Source of the DNA: Galbula dea
Taxonomy: Eukaryota > Chordata > Aves > Piciformes > Galbulidae
Direction of reading: 5' to 3'
Length of the DNA stretch: 64,000 nt
NCBI GenBank assembly: GCA_013399015.1
Contig: VWZX01009005.1
Coordinates: 2,378,716 to 2,442,715, forward strand
Numbering within the stretch: position 1 is the first letter of the stretch; every line of letters begins with the position of its first letter. A model generated the notes under the pieces. The model was not told where the DNA came from and searched no databases. It saw nothing but the letters and a program-made list of their open reading frames with translations. A program made the position numbers and the translations under genes. Below, in pieces: positions 23,581 to 36,320 of this stretch.

Positions 23581-26500
23581 ATAGGATGAGAAGTCTGGAG
23601 CAATTCCTCAATCTAAATCAGCAAAGGATCAGAAACTTTGCAGTGAAAAACACCTATAGATGAAGTCTCTAGTCTTGGAATATTGGGTGTAATCTCCCAG
23701 GTCAGCCTTAAGGCAAGAAAGAGATTAAATTAATTTGTTACTTTTTACACATTTTTATGCAGGACTTGAGCTTTTTACTTGAAGAGAAGACAATTTCCTG
23801 TTGTGTAACATTCCCCAGGTTCCATGTGCACCTTTGAAAACTACTTTCTCAGCAGTCTTGTGTGTCACATTATATCTAGGCTGACTGGTACATGCTGAAA
23901 AATACAGGGGAAATATTAAAGAAATATAATACTTTTGATCCTGGAAGTATTAATTTTAAATGCAAAATATTAGTCAAAGATTTGTATATTTGAGACCTAA
24001 GGAAGTACATTAAAGAGTAGATATGTGAAAATTGTCATTGATTTGCCCCCCAGAAAACAATTCAGCAAACTTTTGCTGTGTAGACTGGAGGAATGTGATG
24101 AAAGAGTAAAATTTATACTGCAAAGCATTTAAGAAATTACAAGTTGTGGCAAATACTGGCTTATATACAGATAAGGAAATCTTTGCAGTGTTTCTGTCTC
24201 TCAGATGTATTTGTCCTCTTACAGCTTTCTGGAGAATGTTTGGTGCTGCATGATTCAGATGCTTTGCCAGATGATTTAGACCTGACTTAGCTGTGACCTT
24301 GATGGTAGTATACATAGAACTGAAGACTGACCAAAAAAAATGTAAGGAAGGAATGATTTAGACATATATGGGACAGCAGATATCAGAATTACAGTATTTC
24401 CTAACTTTTGAATGCAGCAGCAAACAAATTTTCTTTTTCCCTATTTTCTAGTCTTTTTTCAGTTTGTAGAACTATGTTTATAATTGGAGTCCTTTCTAAA
24501 TGGAAGACTATAAGAAGACTATAGTTGTCTATGTTTTGTAAGATGATCAGAAAACATATTCTAAATGGAAATTCACCATTTTGTCTCTCTTCTTTCTTTC
24601 CTTTTTTTTTCCTCTATAATATCTCTCAAAAATAGAGGAAAGCCTATGATACTTTTGTCTTCAAAGCTTATGAAACCTCTTTGCTGTGTGAGCATTTCTG
24701 ATCTCACTACAGTGGGGAAAAAAAGAGTAAACTAGGGAGAAGGCAGCAAGCCAATTTCAGCATTTGAAGATGTAAGCACTCCATGCATGAGTCAAGTTAA
24801 CCCTTGATGTGACTCTGAATAGGACATTCAGAACTGGTGCTATATTGAAGCTGCTGTCTCTGCATTAGGAAAAATTACAATGAGAAGTCTGTCTCCAGTC
24901 TTTATAGGTTAAGATGTGTTGATGCAGCTACAGAGCTAATGGTGCAAGTGTGATATAGTGCTCTGGTTGTTAGAAGAGAGAACTCTGTGAGACCAGCAGA
25001 AGGGGGAGCTTTTGGAATACAACTCATTTTGGTCATTAGTCTCAACTTGTTCTCACTGACAGATGTGCTCCCAAGCTTTTGCAAATGCAGTGTAAGTAGG
25101 ATATGAGACACATCTTTAAAGAGAAATGTGATGTTATACCAGCATGATCCTCAGGCAAACCTTATTGCTAGCTCTGCTGTAGTGCAGTGCCTCAGTGCAT
25201 AGATGTCTGTGTTTTTCAGTATGACTGTGACTGCTCTAGTTTTCTCCTGTTTTTCACTTCCATTCATGCCTCTCACTCCTTTCAATAATTAAGCAAATCC
25301 AATGTCAACAAAAATATGCTTATGATATTGCTAGTTCTTAAGGATTTTATTGCTCACCTTGTAGCTCTTTGAAAGGTTGGTCTTCTAAGTGAATTGGACA
25401 GGAAAAGAGATATAATGTGAATTCATTGACAGTCCTGGACATGCTTTAAACATTCAGTTCCACAGGCAATCAAGTGCAAGGCAGACCTGCATTTCAGAAG
25501 AGTGTAGATCCTTATTTTTAGTGTTTACTTGAGGAGAAAAAAACGTTGCCCTAGAATAATAATATGTAACAGACCAGACATGTTTCCTTCTAAACCAGGC
25601 AGCCTCTCCCATCCAAAATGACTTGTGGTCCAGGTCATGGCAGACAAGGTGGTTCAGATTATCAGTACTGACAGCCAAGGTCTGTAGCAGCTGTTGCCAT
25701 ATGGAAGTAGGCGTAATACATACAGACAGACACCTCTCCAGGCCAACAGAGGATCTGTGGCTGTGTCAGGCTGATGCTGGATGAGATTACTATATGAGAT
25801 CATTATGTGCATATTATATTTACATAAATAGTTAATATTTTACAATGTTTCAGTATTACATGAAATAATATTTGCAGAATGACTTTTGGTGGGTGTAGAT
25901 TCCTTTCTCCCTTCACCTTGCATTTGAGTAAATATGGTTGGAGTAAACCTAAAGCTGGAAATTAACATTCAAGAGTGCAGTTACCTGCATTTTTAAAACA
26001 TGGAGGCAATGTGAATGGAAACCATACTGGAACCTGTGAATTCAAGCTCTGCAGTGAGTAACTGATGTTTTCCACAGAGGTGTTTTTGACAAAGAGTGTT
26101 ACTCAAGTTTTCATCAGAGGGTTGAGATGAAGGCCTGTAATGTCATACAGGAGGTGACAAGATCATAGTGCTGCTGCTTTGTGGGAATTGGGGGAAGTGG
26201 CAGATGACATGGAGGTGGAGAACACAAAATTTGGAAGCTGAGCTGGAAGACTCAGGCTGAGCCATGGTAGTAAAAGTATCATAAAATATCTACAGAAGGC
26301 CAGGGTACCTGATACTTCCAAACTTAATTTTGTATTCCCATTCTTTTAGCTAGTTAATTGTGTCATCCTTTGTAAGAAAGAAAAAAGTCTTTATTCCTTA
26401 CGGGGTTTTAAGAAGTCATTCTAATCAGGCTACAAATTAATTCAAAATATTATATAGTAATATTTTTGTATTAAAGATTTATTATCAAATAGTGTTCTCC

Positions 26501-26630
26501 AGAATTCTTTCTTTCATTTCCTATTTTTACTTCTAAGAGTTGAGATTTCTGGTACACATTGTAATGCCTTAGTCTTTGTGTCCTGTAGATAGCTCCCAAT
26601 TCTTACTGATCTGTGTCATCACCCTGGCAG

Positions 26631-26797
26631 GACGAACTCTGCTGGAGAAGCTCTTCAGCCAGCAGGAAAATGCACCACAAGAAGAAGCAGAAAAACTCTG
26701 CTCTCGCATTATTGCAATGGGTCTTTTGCTTCCATTCACCGACTGCTTCAGAGAACCATGCAATCAGAGTGCCCAGCAAAGCACACCAACCTTTGAT
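26631..26797 (+). CDS. FMN2: Formin-2, second coding exon
   Basis: A 167-bp exon that completes codon 523 (G|GA, Gly) and encodes residues 524-578, beginning RTLLEKLFSQQENAPQEEAE and continuing through SRIIAMGLLLPFTDCFREPC. This block is strongly characteristic of formin-2. It links the N-terminal regulatory region to the FH1 half and has no assigned enzymatic role. The acceptor is CCCTGGCAG|GA at 26630 and the donor GAT|GTAAGT at 26798. Its phases (1 in, 0 out) match its neighbours. I see no frameshift or stop. Confidence 0.95.
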
Positions 26798-28871
26798 GTA
26801 AGTACTGAAAAAGTTATCTTTTGTCTCTTTTTGCCAGGCAGGGCATGATTTGTCAGTGGTTCATCGGTCCTGAGAGAATTCTATTAGTCTTTTTAATGAA
26901 AATTGCCCTTCTGAGGGTGGCTAGCTATTTTTCTGAGTTCAGGTGTATACACTTTTGTATCCATATAGGTGTAAGTTTTAAAAGGTTCTCCTACAACTTC
27001 ATTTATTAACTTTTTAAATCTTATCTTAGTCTGCTATACTATTCTTGATCTCTTGTTTAAGCCTTTTTCTTTGAATCAAAACACTCTATATGACTACCAA
27101 CTTTTCAATCCAATAACTGCTTCACCAAAAATATAAATCAAAGGAACATCAGAAAATAGCATATCACAAAACTTTGCAGAATCTAAATTGGATGTTTATG
27201 TTTGACAACTTTTTACCCCTGAAAAGACTTCTGATGTAAAAATAGTGCAGGGGTCAGGGCAAATTTGCTTGCATTCTACCTACAGTGTTATCTGTGCCTT
27301 TGGATTTCCTGACCGGAGTGGTCTTATTGGTGGTGTTTCCATACCATTACATAGCTGTGGTATAAACATCACCCAAAATACTGTTCCTCCTTCTTGGATA
27401 ATGAATTCAACATTAAGATATCTTTCTATTGTATGATACTGTATAAATCATGTGGTTTTACAGTCAACATGTTTTTATGATCCTTGCCATTAAATTTTAT
27501 CTTTGACACTTCTTTGTACTGATTCATGTAACTGAAGATAATCGGGGATCTTTTCTTCATTGATTAACTTCAAAATAATATACATATATTAAATGAACTA
27601 CTTAATCTCTTACTAATATAGTTAAGATCATCTCCATTCTACACATTAAGCTAGAAACACTAGCTGGTTAGAAATATTCAAAAATGATTGACATAGATAT
27701 GAAAGAACATGAGTCTTTCTCATCTTTCTTGGAGAATGGTTTAAGTAGTTGTGGATTGTTTCTGAACATTAGTTTTAAAACATTTAAATTCTTAGTGAAA
27801 GCTTAAATGATTTTGACACAGAAGCTTTCTATTATAATCTTGTAAGTGTGTTAGGAAGAAAATTGAGCATTCATCTGTACCCACACTATACTCCTTTTAG
27901 GGGGAACTTAAGCTCTATTGCACACCGAAGGGTCCAACAACTACTTTTTTTCATGTAGTGGTAACCAGCCACCTCTTCTTCTGTATGTATGTGAAATGCA
28001 TATGAAGTTCTCATCTTTATTCCTGGTGTCATTTTAATTGGCTTATTAGCTCTCTTTACATCTTTTTCAGTACTTTTATTGAATGCTGTTATTGTGTTGA
28101 GTACTGCTGTTAATGCCTTCTTGAGGTATAAATTATTTCAACATATTCTATAAGGAAAGAGCTAAATGGACATCTTCTGGAGGGTGTCCTTCTTTCCTGT
28201 GCTATGATGTGATTTTATACATAGGCATGTTTGACATTTTGGGGTGGTGATTGATCCTTGTGCAATTTGTAATTATGATACCTGACTAGGTTGTCTTCTC
28301 TTTCTAAAATAACACTTCCACAAGGAAACAGAGAGATAGACAGCATAAATGTGAAATGCTATAAAAATGGCTGGATTTCTATTATCTCCTGACCACCTGT
28401 GATGCTGCAAATGCTTTTTAAGGAAATACACTTGTTGCTTTCTTACTGCTGAATAGTAGCAGGTGGCAGGACTTTGCAGGTCAGGTGGAAGAATTGTCAC
28501 TGACATGAAGACTTGACTTAATTTTAAATTATTTGCACTGTTTACACCAGTCTGAAAATTAGTTGTTAGATTGCAGGCAGACTCCTTTCTCAGGTGTCAG
28601 AGAGCCAAAATACAAGTGATCAGTTTCCAAATAGCAACTTTCCCAAGAATCGACTTTAACTAAGAAAACATTTTTCCAAACTGCAACACAAAGCTGGCAA
28701 CAATGCAGCATTTCTTTGAGCATACTTTAAATGCTCTGGAATAAAATGTTTAAGAGTGAATGTAGTCCCATGTTATGAAATTTGTCATGGCAGTATACTG
28801 TGGGTCAATGCTTACCAGTGTTTTTCGATATCTAAAACATGAGTGCCAAGACTATGGGCCAAATTCATTTC

Positions 28872-29148
28872 AGTGGTGCCCAGCAACAGGACAAGGGCCA
28901 GTGGGCACAAACTGGAACATAGGAGGTTCCATCTGAACAGAAGAAAAAACTTCTTTCTTTTGAGATTGACAGAACACTGGAACAGGCTGCCCAGAGAGGT
29001 TGTGGAGCGTCTTTTTCTGGATATATTCAGAACCTAACCAGACGTGTTCCTGTGCAACCTGCTCTGGGTGAACCTGTTTCAGCAGGAGCTTTGTCTAGAT
29101 GACCTCCAGAGGTCACTTCCAACCTCTACAATTCTGTGAGTCTGTGAT
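28872..29148 (+). mobile_element. CR1 fragment, plus strand
   Basis: About 280 bp of CR1 3' region. It covers the C-terminal ORF2 segment (readable as HRRFHLNRRKNFF then EHWNRLPREVVE on the + strand) followed by the 3' UTR and ending caattctgtgagtctgtgat. It belongs to a different subfamily from the minus-strand copy 30 bp further on, to judge by the divergent 3' UTR (gatgacctccagaggtcact). Confidence 0.9.
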
Positions 29149-29180
29149 GGGGTTTTGACACAGGTATTTTTAAATTCATT

Positions 29181-29495
29181 ATAGAAAGTTAGGAGCTGGA
29201 AGAGACCTTGAAAGATCATCTAGTCCAACCCCTTTGCCACAGCAGGATTCCCCAGACCAGCTCACACAGAAGTGCATCCAGACAGGTCTTGCATCTCTCC
29301 AGAGAAGGAGACTCCACAACCTCTCTGGGCAGCCTGTGCCTGTGCTCTGCCACCTGAACTGGGAAAACATTTTTTCTTGTATTCACATGGAACCTCCTAT
29401 GCTTCAGCTTACAACCATTGCCCCTTGTCTTGTCACTGGGCTTCACTGAGAAGAGCCTGACCCCATCCTCCTGACACACACCCTTCACATATTTT
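29181..29495 (-). mobile_element. CR1 fragment, minus strand
   Basis: The inverted CR1 3' terminus begins at about 29181 (aaagttaggagctggaagag). The minus strand is open for about 90 codons (29216-29488) through the ORF2 C-terminus, including DKTRGNGCKLKHRRFHVNTR. The 5' truncation is near 29495. It is very similar to the copies at 8972 and 19341. Together with 28872-29148 it forms an inverted pair with a spacer of about 30 bp. Confidence 0.92.
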
Positions 29496-32384
29496 TTTCA
29501 TTGTTAAGGTACATCACTTTTCTGGAAAAAAGAAATCACTCAAAATGCTCAAGTATCAAATTTTGTTCATGAGGATAAAGGGCTACTTCAGCCATGTATT
29601 TACAGTATTATGACTGACTTGCTGTTTTTCAGCCTTGGAAGGCATCTCATCTGTGCTTATTAGTACAGCCAAAGGTAGAAGCCAAGAGCCATGTTTAATC
29701 ACTGTTCTGGATCTATGAGTAGTTAAAGCTTTCATACTGACACTCTTCTCAAAAGTAAACCACTTTCCCCATTCATCATATTATTGATTTCTTTCTTTTA
29801 AAAGCTGCTTAAAATAAAGCAGTCTCCTGCTGACAAGAGCATTTTGAAGTAGCTGGGCTTAAATTTCTTGAACTAAAACCTTGCTTGTCCATTTAACTAT
29901 TTATATGCAGTGGGAACATGTAATTTGGTTTCTTTCATTTTAGAGGTTGTGTAATTAGTACATTAGAATGATTAAACTTTCTGAACAGAAAAAAATTCCC
30001 TCCATGCACCTAAATGAGTCAAAGTGACAAGTAGTTGTATACAAATGTGGAACAAGCTCTTGGAGCTCTTAGCCTGGAAATACCTCTGAGTCATGAAGTC
30101 TGGTCCCTGCTTATCCCAAGTCCCATAAAATGTAACTCATCTGAGAGTTTATCTCATTCCATCTCAAATGCAGTTATACTTTTTCCTCTCCCTACTTCTG
30201 CTGGTCTTCCTCTCCTGAGGCTGTCTTCATCCAGACTGATTTGATGAGTAGGAACCTTCTTGTATCTACCACTCTGTATTTACTCCTGCTCATTTATACC
30301 TGCCTGTGGACATGCCAATGCTTCTATCTTCCTCTCTTCAGGATAAATTTAAATGTTTAGGGTTCTAGTGAAAAACTGCTCAAGTTTTGTATTTAAAAGC
30401 AAATGCCCTGCAAGATTGGGCCTGATTCCATGGTTTAACACAGGAGACATCAAGCAAGTCAGTACAAATTTACCCTAGTGTAAGGAAGTTGGGGTACTGC
30501 TAGTACACTTCCCACATCTACTACTGTGCTGAGATGAAGAGCAGATGCTAGTCCTGATATCTGTGTGCTTCTGTACTGCCCCACATCTCCCATCTCACCA
30601 TCCATGATCTGACTCTGTGGAGGATTTTTTTCTTGAGAATTGTCAAAATGCTTCTCATCAGATCTTTTTTTTTTTTTCCCTTTGATTCTCACATTGCTGA
30701 TTCTGTGTTTTTGCAAGCAGTTTGGACAGATGTGTACACATTAATGGCTGTTTCAGTTTCATGTCTTCACCTCTTTTAAGCATTTCTCACAATGACTATC
30801 TGATTTCTCAATGACTATTTTTGTCCTTGGAGGTGGAAGCAGATAAAGTTGGTTAAAAAGGGAAGTGATGTTGAACAGGAGGTCACATTACTTGCATGTG
30901 TCCAGGAGTAATATAGCTGCCAAAAGCATTAAGTTCAAGGCTGCACATTGTATTCCTACAGTGGGGGATATACTAATCTATAATTCAGTCTGTGGCACAG
31001 GGGACAGTCCTGGTCTCTCTATATTAAAAATGTGTAGACTCTTCCCTGAAAGCTCAGGGTGCACCAGTATGCCTTCTGATGTTTGCTGTAGGTCTAGCTT
31101 ATGGCCATTGTTTAGGGGTTTGGGTCTACCAGACTCTTTCTGTATGTTATTTGCTAGAGATTCTGAGCAGCTTACAGCAATGGCTTCCACCTTTAAAGAT
31201 TAGTAGGAAAGCATATCTTCAGCTCAAGTGGTGAAGAAACATAATTAATATTTAATATATCATGTACCTGAAAGTTAACACTGTGGTACCCAAGAATGAA
31301 TATTTGTTACAAAAAGCCATTCTTTGTGCCTACTGCCAGCAAGCTGGGGAAGGGAGTGAGTTAAACTACAGACCTGACTCTCTGTGACTCTATTCTAAAT
31401 GCTAGCATCTATAAGTGGTAAAATGTCTATTGATTAGGTACCATCAGATCCTGCAGGCAATTTGCCTCGCCCATGTGCAAATGCTCTGCAGTTTTAAGAA
31501 CCAGTGGAAAGTGCTGTGTAAGGATGTGTGCAAACAAGAAGTCTTCTTGACGACATGTTTACTGCACTGGACTCAGAGGGCTTTAAGCTTTCAATGCCTG
31601 CCCAGAGATGAGTCTTGAATAAACAAGAATGGGATCATTCATTCAAAGGATGTATATACACTTTCATATTTTCCCCAAAAAGAAATACTTTAAACACTGA
31701 CTATGGGGTCTGAGCAAGATGAAGTGGGAGTTCCAGATGTATTCAAGGCTTGATCACGGTAAGCGTATTCGATAGCTGTGCTTAGAATGATAGCTAGTAA
31801 AAATTGCCTCTGAAGCAAAAGGATTAGAGAAGTTGTTGGATGTGAAAACCAAGGTTTGTGGATGCTTGTATTGCAATTACTAATGATAAAGGCAAATCTG
31901 GATTTTTCTGTTTGAATGTTTTCTTTTCCTTCAACATCATAGAATTGCCTGCATGCATTTTCTTCAAAATGTTCTAATAATCATGTACATTTATGATATT
32001 TATCAAATATGGAAAAGGAGAAATGAGGTTAGTATATTAACTAACAAGGGGCTAAAGACAAGTTTTCAATTTTGGACAGTAGCTTGAGTGAGTAGGAATT
32101 AAGATATTCAAATGATGCATATCTTTTGAAGGGCATGGAAATGGAGACAGGGTTAATCCCTTCCTGTTTTAAGTGTAGTTTATGGACTATCAGCTTGAAG
32201 TCCAGACCTTCAGAATACCTCTCTGTCATGAAGGTTTTTCATATTTTTCAATTCTGTTTTAAAGCTTCCACATAATGTGAAGGCAATGGTTGCTAAATAC
32301 CCTGTTTATATGTTGCATGTGGATGCATTTTGGTTGTAGTGTGAATCCCTTCAAGGCATTTTTGCAATATCTAGACACTTAAAC

Positions 32385-32485
32385 TCTGTTGGGCATGGTG
32401 CTGAGACAACATCCCTGGGGAGGCTGTTCCAGATCCCAACCACCCTATCAGTGAAGAACCTTTTCCTTTTATGTTAAGCTTTTTA
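32385..32485 (-). mobile_element. Probable decayed CR1 fragment, minus strand
   Basis: The stretch ctggggaggctgttccagat ccca accacc, followed by gtgaagaacc, is the reverse complement of the CR1 segment encoding the W-(N/D)-S-L-P-like region and upstream Lys-rich part. It is heavily diverged, with no preserved 3' terminus. Confidence 0.6.
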
Positions 32486-33703
32486 TCAAATTAGTTTTTC
32501 CTTTATCTAAGGCCTGTGTATTTAATTTTTTTTTTTTAAGCAAATAGAAACTTAGTCACATGGAATAGCAATTGTCATCAAAGAAGTGTTAAATTATTTT
32601 GTTCATCCCCCTGCATGTCTCTTCAGCATTTAGTATATGTGTAGAATCTTTTTTATTAAAAAAGATCTAAAAATTAAATATGCAACAGGAAAAATTTATT
32701 ACCAACATTTTACTCAGGCAGTGGTGTGAATGGAGTGAAAAGAACTTGATCTTTGCCAGAAGATATCACTGTGTGATATTTGCATCCTGTGATTTGATTA
32801 TTTCCACACACACAGAGTTTTGTACTTCAACATATGCATATTTCCAGGATGTTCATGCAGTTATGCAGTTGCTGTGATTGATCTCTGTAGAGTTCACAGT
32901 ATTATAAATATTTAATCACAAGGTGTGCATGTTGATGCATACTGGGAGTCACAAGATAACTACTTGGATTGTTGTCATCTAAAACCCTTTCTGTTGGCTT
33001 AAAGCATGTTTACCCTAATTCTTATCAGACAGTCTGGATGTCTCCTACTTTTCATAAGTGAATCAAACTCAAAGCTATTGAGTAATAATTATATGATATG
33101 ATTTGAGCCCAGAGGATTGAGAATACTACTGGGTTTTTTTTGTTTTTCTTTTTAAAAGTTGTCTAAAAGAAACCCACATATTTAGCTGCCCTATGAATAT
33201 GGAAATGTTATTGGCAAAATCAGGGTTGCAAAGAGCTGAAATAATTTGCTCATTTTTCTTGCTTGTGCATTTGGTGTAACAAGTTTCCATAGTGCTTGGA
33301 CTGATATATTTTTCTCTAGCCTTTAAGCTAGCTGTATGTGAAAAAGTATAGTCATGATGGACAGAACCTGTTCTGTCTCTAAGGAAAGAACTGGTGGAGA
33401 GTTCCTTGTGTTCAAAAAAAGCACTGAACTGTATTCTGGCATCTCATTGTGCTGTAGATGATGAAAAGATGAGATTTCCTCTTGTTAGTAGAAGCAATTC
33501 TAAAACTGAAACATAGAAGTATTTTAATATAAATTAGTTATGTTAATGAAAATTTATGTTTTTGTTAGGATTTCATAAACAAGTCTATTTTGATAGAGAT
33601 AGATATTGAGCTATTTGTATTGGAGTCAAAAGCTTTGACATTTTGAGTTTCTCTTTCTATATGAACTATTCAACTGCTTTTTTTTTTTTTTTAATAACCA
33701 TAG

Positions 33704-33851
33704 CAAGACCAGCTTTATACTTGGGCTGCAGTTAGCCAACCCACACATTCTTCAGATTACATTGAAGGAAGCTATCCAAGGAGAATTCCATCTGTGTGGC
33801 CCCCACCAAAACCTCCAGATGAAGAAAAAAGACTCCAAATTACAGAAGAAG
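33704..33851 (+). CDS. FMN2: Formin-2, third coding exon
   Basis: A 148-bp exon encoding residues 579-627 plus the first base of codon 628. It opens QDQLYTWAAVSQPTHSSDY and continues PRRIPSVWPPPKPPDEEKRL, both diagnostic of formin-2. The Pro-rich WPPPKPP segment could bind SH3 or profilin-type partners, but that is inference. The acceptor AACCATAG|CAA lies at 33703 after a T13+ tract. The donor is read as GAAG|GTATGG with GT at 33852. It enters in phase 0 and leaves in phase 1. No defects are seen. Confidence 0.94.
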
Positions 33852-35035
33852 GTATGGTTTTTGGACACAGACAAGATGTATGTATGGCATGGGGAGGACC
33901 TTCTGTCTTCTACAGTCCAAGATATAAGCTTAGTATCTTAACTTCCAACAAATACCTGATTTTGAAGATCTTGGGTTAAATCAGAAAAGTTAGCTGGTAT
34001 AAATCTAATTAAAAATACTCAGAAAAAAATACATGCTTTTAGTTAACAACCAAGATGTGCACCTGGCACCTGCTGACTAATGGATTTTACCAGATGTGAC
34101 CTTTGTTCTTTTCCAATTTACATACCTTCAGAACCATGAAATATTGGTACTTTTCTCTTCTTAAAAATATAGTAAAAAACAGTAGCCCTCTGGTGGTATA
34201 ATGAAAGTTACTAGAGTGGTGTAAGGTATTCCTTTGTGGATTCAGCAGTCCCCTGCTGGCAAAGCAGGAAAAGCATATCTGAAAAATACATCGAGGTCTT
34301 GTTCACAAAGTTAGGTTAACCTCAAAAATTTTAACATAAACTATCAGCCAGATTTCTGAAATCTTCTGCATACTCATGAAAAGCTTTGTTTAAGGTGAGA
34401 ATTGAAACAAAACAAAGAACTTAGAAGAGAATTTGTTAGTAGTGTTGAAGGGAAAATACCACAGGTTCTTGGAGGATTAGCTTTCTGTTAGTATTCAGTG
34501 ACTCTCCATGCTTTTAGAGTGCATTTACCTCCATGACCTCCATGGAGAGCCACTGGGTATTCTCAATTTTTCCATTTCCTACTGCTCCTTTTTCATTTTT
34601 CACATTTGAAGAAGTCATTATTTGAATGTATCTCTTTGTATTGCTTGTGTAGGCTTTGGGTGGAGTTCATTTCAGATTGACTTTTCTTTGGGACTTCTTT
34701 ACCACTTCCTCTGGAACACAAGCAAAGTATCCCTTGCATGGATACCATTAGTCATGGCAACACTTCCCTTTTGCTGGTATCTCTTATTCCAGTGTTCACA
34801 AGCAAAATAAATGGTGGCAGCATAAATGCAACACTGCTATGTTATTCTGTTTATACTGTGGCTTTTATCAAAGTATCTCTTAATAAAGGTGAAAGAAACA
34901 TTTTGGCATCCATCTCACTGATGCAACTGAGAATGTGGAGAGCTGCAGTACTGTTGAGCTAGTCCATTTTTTAATAATCTATTATTTTAGGTTGTATTCA
35001 ATGAAAGTGCTGTCATACATGGAAGTAGAGTTCAT

Positions 35036-35257
35036 TGCCATTTCTTTACCCAAAGGGTGGTTAGGCACTGGAACAGGTTGCCCAGGGAGGTTGTGGATGC
35101 CCCATCCCTGGCAGTGTTCAAGGCCAGGCTGGATGTGGCCCTGGGCAACCTGGTCTAGTGACTGCCACATCTGCCCATGGCAGGGGGGTTGGAACTGGAT
35201 GATCTTTAAGGTCCATTCCAACCTGAGCCATTCTATGATTCTATGATGATTCTATGT
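35036..35257 (+). mobile_element. CR1 fragment with classic ATTCTATG tail
   Basis: About 220 bp of CR1 3' end, with ggcactggaacaggttgccc, agggaggttgtggatgcccc, ggggggttggaactggatga and a terminal cattctatgattctatgatg repeat. The tandem ATTCTATG tail is the canonical bird CR1 terminus, so this is the clearest copy for identifying the lineage of the genome. Confidence 0.94.
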
Positions 35258-36222
35258 ACTCTGAGAAGGCAGGTTGTGTTTCTCTGCTTGGAGGCTTAGC
35301 TAATGGATGTGTGATCAGAGTATTTATGGAAAAAAACAAAAGAGTGAATATTATTTTATTTTGAGGTTTTAGCCCAGCAGAGACTGATGCAAGTGAACAG
35401 CAGTTTTGTTATTCTAAAACCTCATTAAAATATTTTTAAATGTAAAGGTTTTTACTGTATTTATCAATTTGGAGGAATATTTCTATCAAGAGAATAATAC
35501 TAATATTTTTAAATGTATTCATTTTATTTATGGTTTGTTTCTATCCTCTGTTGTTGTATTTAATATTATACCTACTACAAGGATGTAATGTGTACAGTAC
35601 TTGTCTGTTCCTTATCTCAAACACTGCCCTCTCAAAAACTGCAAAAAAAATATTAAGAAAGTAGTTTGTCTAGGAATTGGTTTCAATTTTTTCAGGTTGG
35701 TTAGTTTAAAGAACTGAAGTATGGAAATACCTAACAGGAATTTGGGCTGAAGTCAGCAGATACTTATGTTAAAAAACATATTTCAGTTCTGGATTCTGAA
35801 AAGTTTTTGGACAAATCAAGTCAATATCACTGATAGGATCAATATGGATGCCAGTAATTTTTCATCTGGATACCCAAAATCTTTCTGTTGCCTCTTACGG
35901 TGTTTGAGACTACCCACTCTCACCCCCCAGCAACATTGTCTGAGTGGAACTACAACAGGGTGTTTGAAATCTAATTACTTTAGTGCTTTGCTGAGGACTA
36001 TTCTCCTTAAAATATAGGAGAAGGCAAGTATGCAGGCACTAGAACCCAGTCTGTCTCCCATATAACTGTCCTAACCACCTGGCCAGAGAATCAAAGATTA
36101 TACAACATCTGACGATGAAACAGTCCCAACACACTAAACCTCTGTGTGGGTTTACACCCTGAAATCTAGGTTAGTTTGGGTTAAAGGAACATTTAACCAG
36201 TCATATACCTTTCTTTCTTTTT

Positions 36223-36320
36223 CTTAACTTTTTTTTTTTAATTTCTTTTCTTGTAATTGTTTTGGTGTTTGTGACTTTTGGGTTTTGTTTTGTTGTTGTG
36301 GTTTTTGGGTTCTTTTGGTA
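36223..36320 (+). repeat. T/G-rich low-complexity tract
   Basis: Nearly 100 bases are dominated by T with interspersed G (tttttttttaatttcttttc, gggttttgttttgttgttgt). No internal periodicity is strict enough to define a microsatellite unit. Confidence 0.7.

Larger units (their letters stand above)
13199..26630 (+). other. FMN2: FMN2 intron between first and second coding exons
   Basis: A 13.4-kb intron bounded by GTGAGT at 13199 and a CCCTGGCAG acceptor ending at 26630. It carries CR1 fragments at 15057-15139, 18846-19083, 19341-19627, 19837-20015 and 22362-22438. A CA/A-rich low-complexity stretch lies at 23479-23580. A segment at about 15490-16260 is rich in homeodomain- and octamer-like words. 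I found no additional exon consistent with formin-2. Confidence 0.9.
26798..33703 (+). other. FMN2: FMN2 intron between second and third coding exons
   Basis: A 6.9-kb intron from GTAAGT at 26798 to a long T-tract plus CATAG at 33703. It contains a tail-to-tail CR1 pair (28872-29148 plus, 29181-29495 minus) and a weaker CR1-like segment at 32385-32485. The rest is AT-rich sequence in which I see no exon or RNA gene. Confidence 0.9.

Noticed and set aside
24010..24315. 101-codon minus-strand reading frame in intron 1
   Set aside because: Low-complexity hydrophilic and aromatic mix without known motifs. No polyadenylation or splice context suggests a gene.
30865..31203. 112-codon plus-strand reading frame in intron 2
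   Set aside because: No recognised domain, and an opposite-strand frame of 70 codons overlaps it. The length is not unusual for a window of this size.
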